Origin: Emticicia sp051209875
GTDB lineage: Bacteria > Bacteroidota > Bacteroidia > Cytophagales > Spirosomataceae
Direction: 5' to 3'
Length of the DNA: 64,000 nt
Assembly (NCBI RefSeq): GCF_051209875.1
Contig: NZ_JBNTQY010000001.1
Span: 2,418,001-2,482,000, forward strand
Part shown: positions 34,691 through 43,116 of the stretch, piece by piece
Layout of the letters: each line of letters begins with the position of its first letter
How positions within the stretch are numbered: the stretch's first letter is position 1
Translations under genes and position numbers: made by a program
Notes under the pieces: generated by a model
Told to the model about the DNA's origin: nothing
Database searches by the model: none
What the model saw: the letters and a program-made list of their open reading frames with translations, nothing else

Positions 34691-35722
34691 ATGGACGGAG
34701 TTCAAAATTATAAAGACAAAATCTCAAACCCTGCACAGCTTGGTGGTATCGAAACTTCCATTTTGGATAATGGTTTGGGTCGTGGTAATCGAATTGCTTG
34801 GATAAATACTGGAACGGGTTTACGTTATAAAGTGGTGATTGATAGAGGAATGGACATTGCCGACGCTTTCTATAATCAACATAGTTTGGCATGGTTAAGT
34901 CATGGTGGATTTACTGCTCCACAACCAAATGCTGATAGAGGAATTGATTGGTTAAAAACTTTTGGAGGTGGGCTTTTAACAACCTGCGGACTTTCACACG
35001 TAGGAGGCCCAGAAAAAGATGAATTTGGCGAAAGAGGCATTCATGGAAATATATCTAATCTTGCTGCCGAAATAGTTTCTATTATTCAACCCGACCCAGT
35101 TGCTGGCAAATTGGAAATGAGTATTACAGGAATTATCAAAGAAACGAAGGTTTTTGGCCCAAGCTTAGAACTCAGAAGAACTATCTCAGGAAAACTCGGA
35201 GAATCAACAATAAAAATTCATGATGAAGTGATTAATCGAGGAAATACGCCTACGCCTTTGATGGTATTATATCATTTCAATTTTGGCTACCCTTTGATTG
35301 ATGAAGGTACTGATATTCTTTGGAATGGAACTTGGAAAGCCCGTTTTGGTGAAGAAAATGCCAAGATTTTCAAAGAAGGTAATGATTTCAAAAAATGCCC
35401 AGCACCGATTGATGATCATTTAGGGACTGGTGAAGAAGTAGTTTTCATTGACCCAAATGCAGATGATGCAGGAGTATGTATTGCTGGACTTCAGAATTCA
35501 AAAATCGGTTTAAAAGTAGAAATTCAATTTAAAAAACAACAATTACCGCATTTGATAAACTGGCAGCATTGGGGCAAAGGTGAGTATGTGACGGGTATTG
35601 AGCCTGCAACAAATCCACCGATTGGACAAGCACAAGCAAGAGCCAACAACGAACTCATTTTTCTAAATTCTTATGAAACAAAAAGTTTTGATTTAATTGT
35701 AAATGTAGTCGAGCAAAAATGA
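34691..35722 (+). CDS. Aldose 1-epimerase-like protein, DUF4432 family
   Basis: Galactose-mutarotase-fold protein with DUF4432 features: VVIDRGMDIADAFYNQHSLAWLSHGG near 53-78, LLTTCGLSHVGGP near 97 and HGNISNLAA near 119, and the terminal GIEPATNPPIG. The open frame begins at a TTG inside the preceding gene (34637). I chose ATG 34691, which avoids that overlap and starts a hydrophilic N-terminus. Probable sugar anomer or keto-sugar epimerase, 343 aa. Confidence 0.8.
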   Translation: MDGVQNYKDKISNPAQLGGIETSILDNGLGRGNRIAWINTGTGLRYKVVIDRGMDIADAFYNQHSLAWLSHGGFTAPQPNADRGIDWLKTFGGGLLTTCGLSHVGGPEKDEFGERGIHGNISNLAAEIVSIIQPDPVAGKLEMSITGIIKETKVFGPSLELRRTISGKLGESTIKIHDEVINRGNTPTPLMVLYHFNFGYPLIDEGTDILWNGTWKARFGEENAKIFKEGNDFKKCPAPIDDHLGTGEEVVFIDPNADDAGVCIAGLQNSKIGLKVEIQFKKQQLPHLINWQHWGKGEYVTGIEPATNPPIGQAQARANNELIFLNSYETKSFDLIVNVVEQK

Positions 35723-35813
35723 ATCAAATAGATGTATAAATTATACAATAGAACAAAACAAGAATCCATTTAAACTATATCAATATTCTATTCAACCCTT
35801 CAAAATTTATATT

Positions 35814-37016
35814 ATGTCAAATTTAAGTATAGCACAAAAAGCTTTAGAACAAGGAAAAGGAATTTTACGTTTAGCACCGACTTGGGTTCCTCGTTCATTT
35901 TGTGTGCCAGGCAGAAGAATTAAACTTCATCCCGACGATTATTATGTACTCGGTGGTGTTCGTGGAGGAATTGATGAGCGTTGGCTTTCTTCAACAACTC
36001 CTGCTAAAAACGGCCCATTGACAGGCGAAAACGAAGGTTTAAGTTTCATTATCGTTGATGATGAAAAAGTCCTTTTAAAAGATGCTATTGAAGAGCTTGG
36101 GGCAGAAATCATTGGCGATCGTCTTTGGAATGAATACAAAAGCTGGCCAATGTATTCTAAGTTTTTTGATAATATGGGCCCTTTGCCTCATCATATTCAT
36201 CATAATGACGAGCATGCAGCCAAAATAGGTCAACTTGGAAAACCTGAAGCTTATTATTTCCCACCGCAATTAAATAATCATGGTGGAGATTTTCCTTATA
36301 CATTTTTTGGTATCGCCCCTGGTACAACCAAAGAACAAATCAAAGAATGTTTGATGAATTTCACCAAAGGTGATAATAAAATCACGATGTTTTCTCAAGC
36401 ATTTCCATTAATACCTGGTACAGGTTGGGATGTTCCCCCAGGAATGCTTCACGCTCCAGGAAGTATGTGTACTTATGAGCCACAAAAAGCATCTGATGTA
36501 TTTGCAATGTACCAATCCTTGGTAAATGAAGCCATCATCCCTGAAGAATTATTGTGGAATGGTACGCCTCCAGACCAAATTGGTAATTATGACCAACTAA
36601 TGGAAGTGATAGATTGGGAGCTAAATACTAATCCAAATCTTTTGGAAACTCGTTTTATGGCTCCAAAGCCAGTAAAACCAGTAGCAGAAATGGAAGCAGA
36701 AGGCTATATCGAAACTTGGGTTTGTTACCGTTCTGAAGCATTTTCTGCCAAAGAATTAACAATTTTACCAGGAAAAACGGTGACGATCAAAGACAGTGCC
36801 GCTTATGGTATCATCATGATGCAAGGGCATGGCAAAATGGGTGTTTGGAATATAGAAACACCAGCTTTGATTCGTTATGGACAATTGACAAATGATGAGT
36901 TTTTTATTACTGAAAAAGCAGCCGTTGAAGGCGTAACAATCACCAATTACTCAGCAAATGACCCGATTGTAATGCTTAAACATTTTGGTCCAAATAACCC
37001 TGATTTAGTTTTATAA
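35814..37016 (+). CDS. Cupin protein, mannose-6-phosphate-isomerase-like
   Basis: 400 aa double-cupin-type protein. Likely metal site: HHIHHNDEHAAK near 124-135 and VPPGMLHAPGS near 206-216, the H-x-H...E...H spacing used by class I phosphomannose isomerase-like cupins. The N-terminus (VPGRRIKLHPDDYYVLGGVRGGIDERWL) is not a classical PMI sequence. A second cupin-like segment (LTILPGKTVTIKDSAAYGIIMMQGHG) is at about 315-345. Predicted sugar isomerase of unknown substrate. Confidence 0.7.
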   Translation: MSNLSIAQKALEQGKGILRLAPTWVPRSFCVPGRRIKLHPDDYYVLGGVRGGIDERWLSSTTPAKNGPLTGENEGLSFIIVDDEKVLLKDAIEELGAEIIGDRLWNEYKSWPMYSKFFDNMGPLPHHIHHNDEHAAKIGQLGKPEAYYFPPQLNNHGGDFPYTFFGIAPGTTKEQIKECLMNFTKGDNKITMFSQAFPLIPGTGWDVPPGMLHAPGSMCTYEPQKASDVFAMYQSLVNEAIIPEELLWNGTPPDQIGNYDQLMEVIDWELNTNPNLLETRFMAPKPVKPVAEMEAEGYIETWVCYRSEAFSAKELTILPGKTVTIKDSAAYGIIMMQGHGKMGVWNIETPALIRYGQLTNDEFFITEKAAVEGVTITNYSANDPIVMLKHFGPNNPDLVL

Positions 37017-37026
37017 TCAATCATCT

Positions 37027-37059
37027 AAACCTCATAGGTTTACAAAACCTATGAGGTTT
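37027..37059 (+). terminator. Perfect 15-bp hairpin after the cupin gene
   Basis: AAACCTCATAGGTTT (37027-37041) pairs with AAACCTATGAGGTTT (37045-37059), with a 3-base loop. A short T-run is part of the stem, then A-rich sequence. It may act as a partial terminator within the operon or as a dispersed palindromic repeat. Confidence 0.65.
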
Positions 37060-37091
37060 TAAAAAGAACAACCTAAAAATCTATTAAATAT

Positions 37092-38123
37092 ATGGAAAAT
37101 AATTATCCTAAACTCCACAATGCCACATGGCCGGGTATTGTAGGAAAAGGACCAGATTCAGAACCGCCTATCTCATTAGATACCATGCTTGAAATGACCG
37201 CCGCTGCTGAAGTGGATGGAGTGAAATTCGATGGTGTTGATTTAGGTTTATTCGACCCACATTATGATTTGGATACTTCTGATGATGCGATCAAAAGACT
37301 GGCTGATAAAGTCTCAAAGCATGGCTTAGAAATCGGTAGTTTAGTTGCTCCTATTTGGGGAGGTCCAGCAATGGGAACAAAAGAAGAACGAGCTAATTTT
37401 GTAGAAATGGTTCGTAAATCATGCCATATTGGTCAAAAATTGCGTGAAATGGGCATTCGCCCGAACGGAATCGTTAGGATTGATTCCGCAAGTACACCTC
37501 ATGCTTGGGCGGCTGACCCAATTGGTAATACAAAATTGATTGCCCAAACATTTAGAGAAGCTTGTGATGTTGCGGCCGATTATGGTGAAAGATTAGCTGC
37601 TGAAGGCGAAATTTGCTGGGGTGGCATGCACTCATGGAAAGCTATGATTGATACCTTAGAAGCAGTTGACAGACCAAACATTGGTTTTCAAGCAGATATG
37701 TCTCATACCACCTTGTATTTATTAGGTTACAATGCTCCAGAAGCTCGAATTTTACCTGATGATTTCCAATGGGGTGATAGAGAAACATTTCTTGCAGGAC
37801 TAAAAAAACTTACTGATGCTCTTCGTCCTTGGACCATTGATTTCCATGTTGCTCAAAATGATGGAACTGTTCACGGAACGGGTTCACACGACAAAACTGG
37901 CCGTCATTGTCAAGCAACTGACCCTAATGGTAAACTCGATATTGCTCATGATGCAGGTCTTTGGCTTCGTAATGGTTCAGGTGAACTAACAAAAGCTTTC
38001 AAGCATATTTGCTGGGATGGCTGCATGTTTGCCAATGATGTAATGACTCAACCAAAAACTTGGAATGACATTTTGGCCGCCATGATAAAAGTGAGAAAGC
38101 AACATGGTTGGTATGAAGCATAA
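37092..38123 (+). CDS. TIM-barrel sugar isomerase/epimerase
   Basis: 343 aa cytoplasmic protein of the AP-endonuclease-2/xylose-isomerase-like TIM-barrel superfamily. Putative metal residues are in AEGEICWGG near 177, FQADMSHTTLYL near 203 and WTIDFHVAQNDGTVHG near 249. It is longer than the other two TIM barrels in the locus and clearly not a recent duplicate of them. Directly precedes the Gfo/Idh/MocA gene, the pairing seen in keto-sugar pathways. Confidence 0.75.
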   Translation: MENNYPKLHNATWPGIVGKGPDSEPPISLDTMLEMTAAAEVDGVKFDGVDLGLFDPHYDLDTSDDAIKRLADKVSKHGLEIGSLVAPIWGGPAMGTKEERANFVEMVRKSCHIGQKLREMGIRPNGIVRIDSASTPHAWAADPIGNTKLIAQTFREACDVAADYGERLAAEGEICWGGMHSWKAMIDTLEAVDRPNIGFQADMSHTTLYLLGYNAPEARILPDDFQWGDRETFLAGLKKLTDALRPWTIDFHVAQNDGTVHGTGSHDKTGRHCQATDPNGKLDIAHDAGLWLRNGSGELTKAFKHICWDGCMFANDVMTQPKTWNDILAAMIKVRKQHGWYEA

Positions 38124-38221
38124 AATTGTAGCGATTTACGACTTTGGATTTACGATTTGAAATATCAAATCAAAAATTTATTCGTAAATAGTCATTCGTT
38201 CAATCGTAAATTAATTAAAAT

Positions 38222-39385
38222 ATGTCAACGAAGAAACCTCTTAGAATAGGATTAATAGGAACGGGTTTTATGGGACGAACTCATTCCAATGGATATAATC
38301 GTGTACCAAATTTTTTTCCTGAATTAGAATATACGCCAGTTTTAAAGGCTGTTTGTTCAAGAAATGCTGAAAAAGTACAAGCATTTGCAGACCAATGGGG
38401 TTATGAGTCAATCGAAACAGATTGGAAAGCTCTCATTGCTCGTGATGATATTGATGCAGTAGATATCTGTACGCCTAATGATTCTCACGCTGAAATTTCA
38501 ATAGCCGCTGCAAAAGCAGGGAAAATGGTGCTTTGTGAAAAGCCACTTTCAAGAAATTTAGAAGAAGGACAAGCAATGGTTGATGCCATCGAAGCTGCAG
38601 GAGTACCGAGTACCGTTTGGTACAACTACCGCCGATTACCAGCCGTAACTTTAGCCAAACAAATTGTTGATTCGGGAAAATTAGGTAAAATCTATCATTA
38701 TCGAGCTAATTTCTTACAAGATTGGACTATTAGTGCTGATCTTCCACAAGGTGGAGCTGGGCTTTGGAGAATGGATTCTGAAGCTGCTGGTTCTGGTGTG
38801 ACTGGCGATCTTTTGGCTCATTGCATTGATACTGCCATGTGGCTCAATGGAGCAATTAAAGATGTTTCGGCTGTTACAGAAACATTCGTGAAAGAACGTA
38901 TGCACCAACTCACGGGTAAAGTTCAACCTGTTGGTATTGATGATGCTTGTATTTTTCATTGTCATTTTGCTAATGGTTCATTAGGCCTTTTTGAATCAAC
39001 TCGTTATGCTCGTGGGCATAAAGCACTTTACACCTTTGAAATCAATGGAGCTGATGCTTCGATTCGTTGGGATTTGCACGATTTGAATCGCCTTGAATAT
39101 TTTGACCATCGTGATGAGTCAATCGTTCGTGGATGGCGTTCAATTATTGTAACTGATGGTGACCAACCATATATGGATAAATGGTGGGTAGGTGGTTTAG
39201 GCATTGGCTATGAACATAGCTTCATTCATCAAGTAGCAGATTTCTTGAAAAGTTTGGAAACAGGCGAAAGCTGCTCACCGACTTTCAAAGAAGCTTTACA
39301 AACACAAAAAGTGTGTGAAGCAGTTATCGCATCTGCCAATTCAAAAAGTTGGAAAGATACCGATGTTGATGGTGATTTTGTATAA
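38222..39385 (+). CDS. Gfo/Idh/MocA-family NAD(P)-dependent oxidoreductase
   Basis: Rossmann start IGLIGTGFMGRTHSNGY near residue 9. The family's C-E-K-P-L motif (VLCEKPLSRNLEEGQAM, near 101) carries the catalytic Lys. The acid/His region GSGVTGDLLAHCIDTAMWLNG (about 190-210) supplies the D-x-x-x-H pair. 387 aa, cytoplasmic. Likely oxidises or reduces a sugar hydroxyl (often at C3). Together with DUF1080 and TIM-barrel genes it supports a 3-keto-sugar route. Confidence 0.88.
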   Translation: MSTKKPLRIGLIGTGFMGRTHSNGYNRVPNFFPELEYTPVLKAVCSRNAEKVQAFADQWGYESIETDWKALIARDDIDAVDICTPNDSHAEISIAAAKAGKMVLCEKPLSRNLEEGQAMVDAIEAAGVPSTVWYNYRRLPAVTLAKQIVDSGKLGKIYHYRANFLQDWTISADLPQGGAGLWRMDSEAAGSGVTGDLLAHCIDTAMWLNGAIKDVSAVTETFVKERMHQLTGKVQPVGIDDACIFHCHFANGSLGLFESTRYARGHKALYTFEINGADASIRWDLHDLNRLEYFDHRDESIVRGWRSIIVTDGDQPYMDKWWVGGLGIGYEHSFIHQVADFLKSLETGESCSPTFKEALQTQKVCEAVIASANSKSWKDTDVDGDFV

Positions 39386-39418
39386 AATATAAATTTAATT
39401 ATTTCGCTACTTTCGATT

Positions 39419-39452
39419 ATTGTAGAGACGAGTTATATCTTGTCTCTACAAT
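39419..39452. repeat. Intergenic inverted repeat (TTGTAGAGAC family)
   Basis: ATTGTAGAGAC (39419-39429) and GTCTCTACAAT (39442-39452) are exact complements around 12 bases. This type of short palindromic repeat is scattered through many Bacteroidota and cyanobacterial genomes (from general knowledge). It may also terminate transcription before the ABC genes. Confidence 0.6.
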
Positions 39453-39491
39453 GCGAAAATATCCCCAATTATTATCTGTTTTTGTAAAAAA

Positions 39492-40982
39492 ATGCCTTCA
39501 AACCCTCAAAATATCCTACAAGTTCACAATCTCACAAAATCTTTTTTGGGAGTAAAAGCTTTGGATAATATTCAGTTTGAGCTTCAAAAAGGCGAAGTTC
39601 ATGCCTTAATGGGTGAAAATGGAGCTGGGAAGTCAACATTTATGAAGATATTGATGGGTTTACTCACACCTGATTCTGGCGAAATTGTTTTTGAAGGAGA
39701 AGCATTAAAAAATTTTGATGTTCATGAAATTTTGAAAAAAGGCATTTCGATGATTCATCAAGAAATTTTAGTCGTTCCTGAATTAACCGTTGCACAAAAT
39801 ATCTTTTTAGGTCGTGAAACTAACTTTCGGAATTGGTTGAATGACAAAGCGATTAACCAAAAAGCACAAGAATTGCTCAAATTAATCGGTATAAATATCA
39901 ATGTTCAAACAAAAATAAAAAATCTGAGTATTGCTGAAATGCAAATGGTGGAAATTGCGAAAGCCATTTCAAACAATGCAAAAGTGATTATCATGGACGA
40001 ACCCACGTCGGCTCTTTCAGACAAGGAAGTTTCCACACTTTTTAAAATTATCAATGACTTAAAAGCAAAAGGTGTTTCAATTATTTACATTTCCCATAAG
40101 ATGGATGAAATTTATGAGATAACTGACAGAATAACTATTTTGCGAGATGGTCAATATATTACAACAAAACCCACAAAAGAAATAGACAAAAATGCCTTAA
40201 TTGCTCTGATGGTAGGTAGAGAAATTGAAAATATTTTTACTGAAAAGAATGCAACGATTGGTGAAACTGTGTTGACAATCAAAAATTTTAATAAAAAAGG
40301 CAAGTTTAAAGACATTAATTTTGAAGTTCATGCAGGTGAAGTACTTGGAATTGCAGGTTTGATGGGAGCAGGACGAACGGAAATAGCAAGAGCAATTTTT
40401 GGATTAGATAAATATGATAGTGGTGAAATAATTTTGAATGGCAAGAAAATCAAGATAAACTCACCTAAAAATGCTATCAAAAATGGCATAGGATATGTAA
40501 GCGAAGACAGAAAAGCATTAGGGTTTATTCCTGCTTTATCTGTAAAAGAAAATATAAGCTTATCAAGTTTGTTTAATCTTTCTAAAGCTTGGTTTGTTAG
40601 TTCATCAAATGAAACAGAAGCTTCATCTCGATTAGCAAAAGACTTGAAAATAAAAGCCACAAGCATCAATCAAAAAGTAATGAATTTGAGTGGTGGAAAT
40701 CAACAAAAAGTGGTGCTTGCTAAAGTTTTATTGACTTCACCAAGCATCATTATTTTGGATGAACCCACACGTGGTATTGATATTGGAGCTAAGTTTGAAA
40801 TTTACAAGTTAATTAACCAATTGACAGACAAAGGATTAGCAGTAATTATGATTTCATCTGAATTGCCCGAAATTTTAGGCATGAGCGATAAAATTTTAGT
40901 GCTTTCAAAGGGAAAACAAACTGCCTTACTATCAAAGAATGATGCAACACAAGAAAAAATTATGCAATATGCAGTGGAGTGA
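39492..40982 (+). CDS. Sugar ABC transporter ATP-binding protein (RbsA-type, two NBDs)
   Basis: Two fused nucleotide-binding domains. The first has Walker A GENGAGKST near 40 and Walker B IIMDEPTSA near 165. The second has the degenerate A site GLMGAGRTE near 288, signature LSGGNQQK near 398 and Walker B IILDEPTRG near 421. The degenerate second Walker A is normal for RbsA/MglA proteins. Energises monosaccharide import with the next two genes. Specificity is unknown, and the enzyme set suggests a hexose, deoxyhexose or keto-sugar. Confidence 0.92.
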   Translation: MPSNPQNILQVHNLTKSFLGVKALDNIQFELQKGEVHALMGENGAGKSTFMKILMGLLTPDSGEIVFEGEALKNFDVHEILKKGISMIHQEILVVPELTVAQNIFLGRETNFRNWLNDKAINQKAQELLKLIGININVQTKIKNLSIAEMQMVEIAKAISNNAKVIIMDEPTSALSDKEVSTLFKIINDLKAKGVSIIYISHKMDEIYEITDRITILRDGQYITTKPTKEIDKNALIALMVGREIENIFTEKNATIGETVLTIKNFNKKGKFKDINFEVHAGEVLGIAGLMGAGRTEIARAIFGLDKYDSGEIILNGKKIKINSPKNAIKNGIGYVSEDRKALGFIPALSVKENISLSSLFNLSKAWFVSSSNETEASSRLAKDLKIKATSINQKVMNLSGGNQQKVVLAKVLLTSPSIIILDEPTRGIDIGAKFEIYKLINQLTDKGLAVIMISSELPEILGMSDKILVLSKGKQTALLSKNDATQEKIMQYAVE

Positions 40983-41090
40983 TTGACGAATTTTTGAATG
41001 ACGAGTGAAGAATTTTAAATTAAAATAGCCATTTTAAAATTCGTAAATCATCATTCATAAATCCTCATTCATAAATCGTAATTCGAAAAT

Positions 41091-42029
41091 ATGCAGTACA
41101 TTAATCGCCTAAGACAATACGGAATTTTTGTGGTATTTGTGATCATTTGCCTCATTCTTTCTTTCATTTCACCACAATTTTTAACGGTTTCAAATTGGAC
41201 AATTATCATTACTCAAGTATCAATTAATGCCCTATTAGCTTTTGGGGTTACCTTTGTAATAATTACTGGAGGAATCGACCTTTCTTTAGGTTCTATGGTG
41301 GCAGTGACGGGTGTAACGGCTGCAATGCTTGCACATCCTGATTCATTTCCTTTGATTTTACCAGTATTTGTGGGCTTGTTTGTTGGACTTTTGATGGGAA
41401 TTTTCAATGGTTTTATTATTACAAAAAGCAAAATTGCCCCATTTATCGTTACACTTGGAACGATGACAATAGGGAGAGGTTTGGCACTGATTTTAAGCAA
41501 AGGCCGTCCAGTATCAAATCTTTCGGATTCGTTTAATTTCATCGGAGGAGGTAATATTTTCGGTATTCCATTTCCAATAATTGTGTTGATTTTGGTCTTT
41601 GTTATTTGTACAGTCATTCTTAAAAAAACGATATTAGGCAGATATATTTATGCTGTTGGAGGAAATGAGCAAGCAGCAAGAGCGTCTGGAATTAACGTGA
41701 ATCAAGTAAAAATGGCAGTCTATTCCATCGCTGGATTATTAGCAGGTTTAGCTGGAATTGTATTAACCTCAAGAATTACAACTGGACAGCCAAATGCTGG
41801 TGCTGGTTTTGAATTAGATGCCATTGCGGCGGCTGTTATAGGTGGCACCAGTACATCGGGAGGAACAGGAACAATGACTGGGACTTTGATTGGCGTATTG
41901 TTGATAGGTGTTATTAATAATGGTTTAGATTTGCTCAATGTAACATCTTATTATCAGCAAGTTGTGATGGGGGTTATTATTATTGGAGCCGTAGTTTTAG
42001 ACAGTTGGAATCAGAAAAATAATGCTTAG
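41091..42029 (+). CDS. Sugar ABC transporter permease (RbsC-type)
   Basis: BPD_transp_2-family permease of 312 aa with eight to ten hydrophobic helices. Family motif GGIDLSLGSMVAVTG near 60-74, and GRYIYAVGGNEQAARASGI near 181-199. Located between the ATPase and binding-protein genes. The preceding spacer contains imperfect TTCATAAATC-type repeats. Confidence 0.92.
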   Translation: MQYINRLRQYGIFVVFVIICLILSFISPQFLTVSNWTIIITQVSINALLAFGVTFVIITGGIDLSLGSMVAVTGVTAAMLAHPDSFPLILPVFVGLFVGLLMGIFNGFIITKSKIAPFIVTLGTMTIGRGLALILSKGRPVSNLSDSFNFIGGGNIFGIPFPIIVLILVFVICTVILKKTILGRYIYAVGGNEQAARASGINVNQVKMAVYSIAGLLAGLAGIVLTSRITTGQPNAGAGFELDAIAAAVIGGTSTSGGTGTMTGTLIGVLLIGVINNGLDLLNVTSYYQQVVMGVIIIGAVVLDSWNQKNNA

Positions 42030-42030
42030 G

Positions 42031-42120
42031 CTTCGACTTTGCTCAGGTATCTATTTTTATATAAGGATAAATTAAACATAAATAAGCTTGAGGTCTCACG
42101 GTGTCTGAGCGTAGCCGAAG
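42031..42120. repeat. Inverted pair of a dispersed repeat between permease and binding-protein genes
   Basis: CTTCGACTTTGCTCAG (from 42031) and CTGAGCGTAGCCGAAG (ending 42120) are imperfect reverse complements within about 21-bp arms, separated by about 48 bases. A third copy lies at 54872-54892. The transcript could fold between the permease and binding-protein genes. Confidence 0.65.
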
Positions 42121-42139
42121 ACACAAATTAACTCAAAAA

Positions 42140-43072
42140 ATGAAACAGATATACTCAATATTAATTCTTTCAGCTCTCATATTCACAAGCTGTAATCAAT
42201 CAAAAAGTAACGAAAAAAGTGAAGAAAAAAAGATAAAAGTTGGTGTAACAATGCTCAGTATGCAAAATGAGTTTATTGTGAATATCAGTGATGAGATGAA
42301 CAAAAAAGCAGAAGAGCTGGGAGTAGAATTAATAACTGTTGATGCTGAACATTCACCATTGAAGCAAATCGAACAGGTGGAGAGTTTTATCGCACAAAAA
42401 GTGGATGTCATTATTATGAATCCCTGTGAGGTTGAAGCAAGTTCTCCGGCAGTAACCAAAGCTTTAGCTGCTAAAATACCAATAATTAATGTAAACTCTG
42501 CTACAAGCACACAACCAACGGCTTTTGTTGGCTCAAATGATGTAGAATCTGGAAGAATAGCGATGAAATTTATTGCCGATAAATTGGGAGGTAAAGGAAA
42601 TGTCGTGATGATTCATGGTTTTATGGGTCAAGCAGCACAAATTCAACGAGAACAAGGAGCAAAAGAAATTTTAAAAGAGTACCCAAATCTTAAATTAATA
42701 GCTCATCAAACTGCAGAATGGGATAGAGCCAAAGGGATGGATTTGATGCAGAATTGGATTCAATCGTATGGTACTAAAATCAATGCCGTTTTTGCACAAA
42801 ATGATGAAATGGGACTCGGAGCATTGAAAGCATTACAAGATGCAGGAATGAAAGACAAAGTCATTATCGTAAGTATTGATGCCATAGCAGATGCGTTACA
42901 AGCGGTCAAAAAAGGAAGTTTAGATGCAACAGTTTTTCAAAATGCAAAACAACAAGGAGCAGGAGCAATTGAAACTGCTGTGAAAATTGCAAAAGGTCAA
43001 GCCTACGAAAAAGAATTAATGATACCTTTTCAACTGGTTACTAAAGAAAATATTACCACTTTTTTAAAGTAG
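42140..43072 (+). CDS. Sugar-binding lipoprotein of ABC transporter (RbsB-type)
   Basis: Lipoprotein leader MKQIYSILILSALIFTSC with the acylated Cys at 18, then a two-lobed periplasmic-binding fold (VGVTMLSMQNEFIVNISDEMNKKA, IIMNPCEVEASSPAV, AVFAQNDEMGLGALKALQDAG, VIIVSIDAIADAL). The frame extends to a GTG at 42101, but that lies in a dispersed repeat and would place charged residues before the leader, so ATG 42140 is preferred. 310 aa. Confidence 0.9.
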   Translation: MKQIYSILILSALIFTSCNQSKSNEKSEEKKIKVGVTMLSMQNEFIVNISDEMNKKAEELGVELITVDAEHSPLKQIEQVESFIAQKVDVIIMNPCEVEASSPAVTKALAAKIPIINVNSATSTQPTAFVGSNDVESGRIAMKFIADKLGGKGNVVMIHGFMGQAAQIQREQGAKEILKEYPNLKLIAHQTAEWDRAKGMDLMQNWIQSYGTKINAVFAQNDEMGLGALKALQDAGMKDKVIIVSIDAIADALQAVKKGSLDATVFQNAKQQGAGAIETAVKIAKGQAYEKELMIPFQLVTKENITTFLK

Positions 43073-43116
43073 ATTTTTAATAGAAAAAGAGATTTTAAGC
43101 TATAAAAGACAAAGAA

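Noticed and set aside
42101..42139. GTG start for the sugar-binding lipoprotein
   Set aside because: It reads through a dispersed repeat (SERSRRHK) and breaks the lipoprotein leader. ATG 42140 is used.
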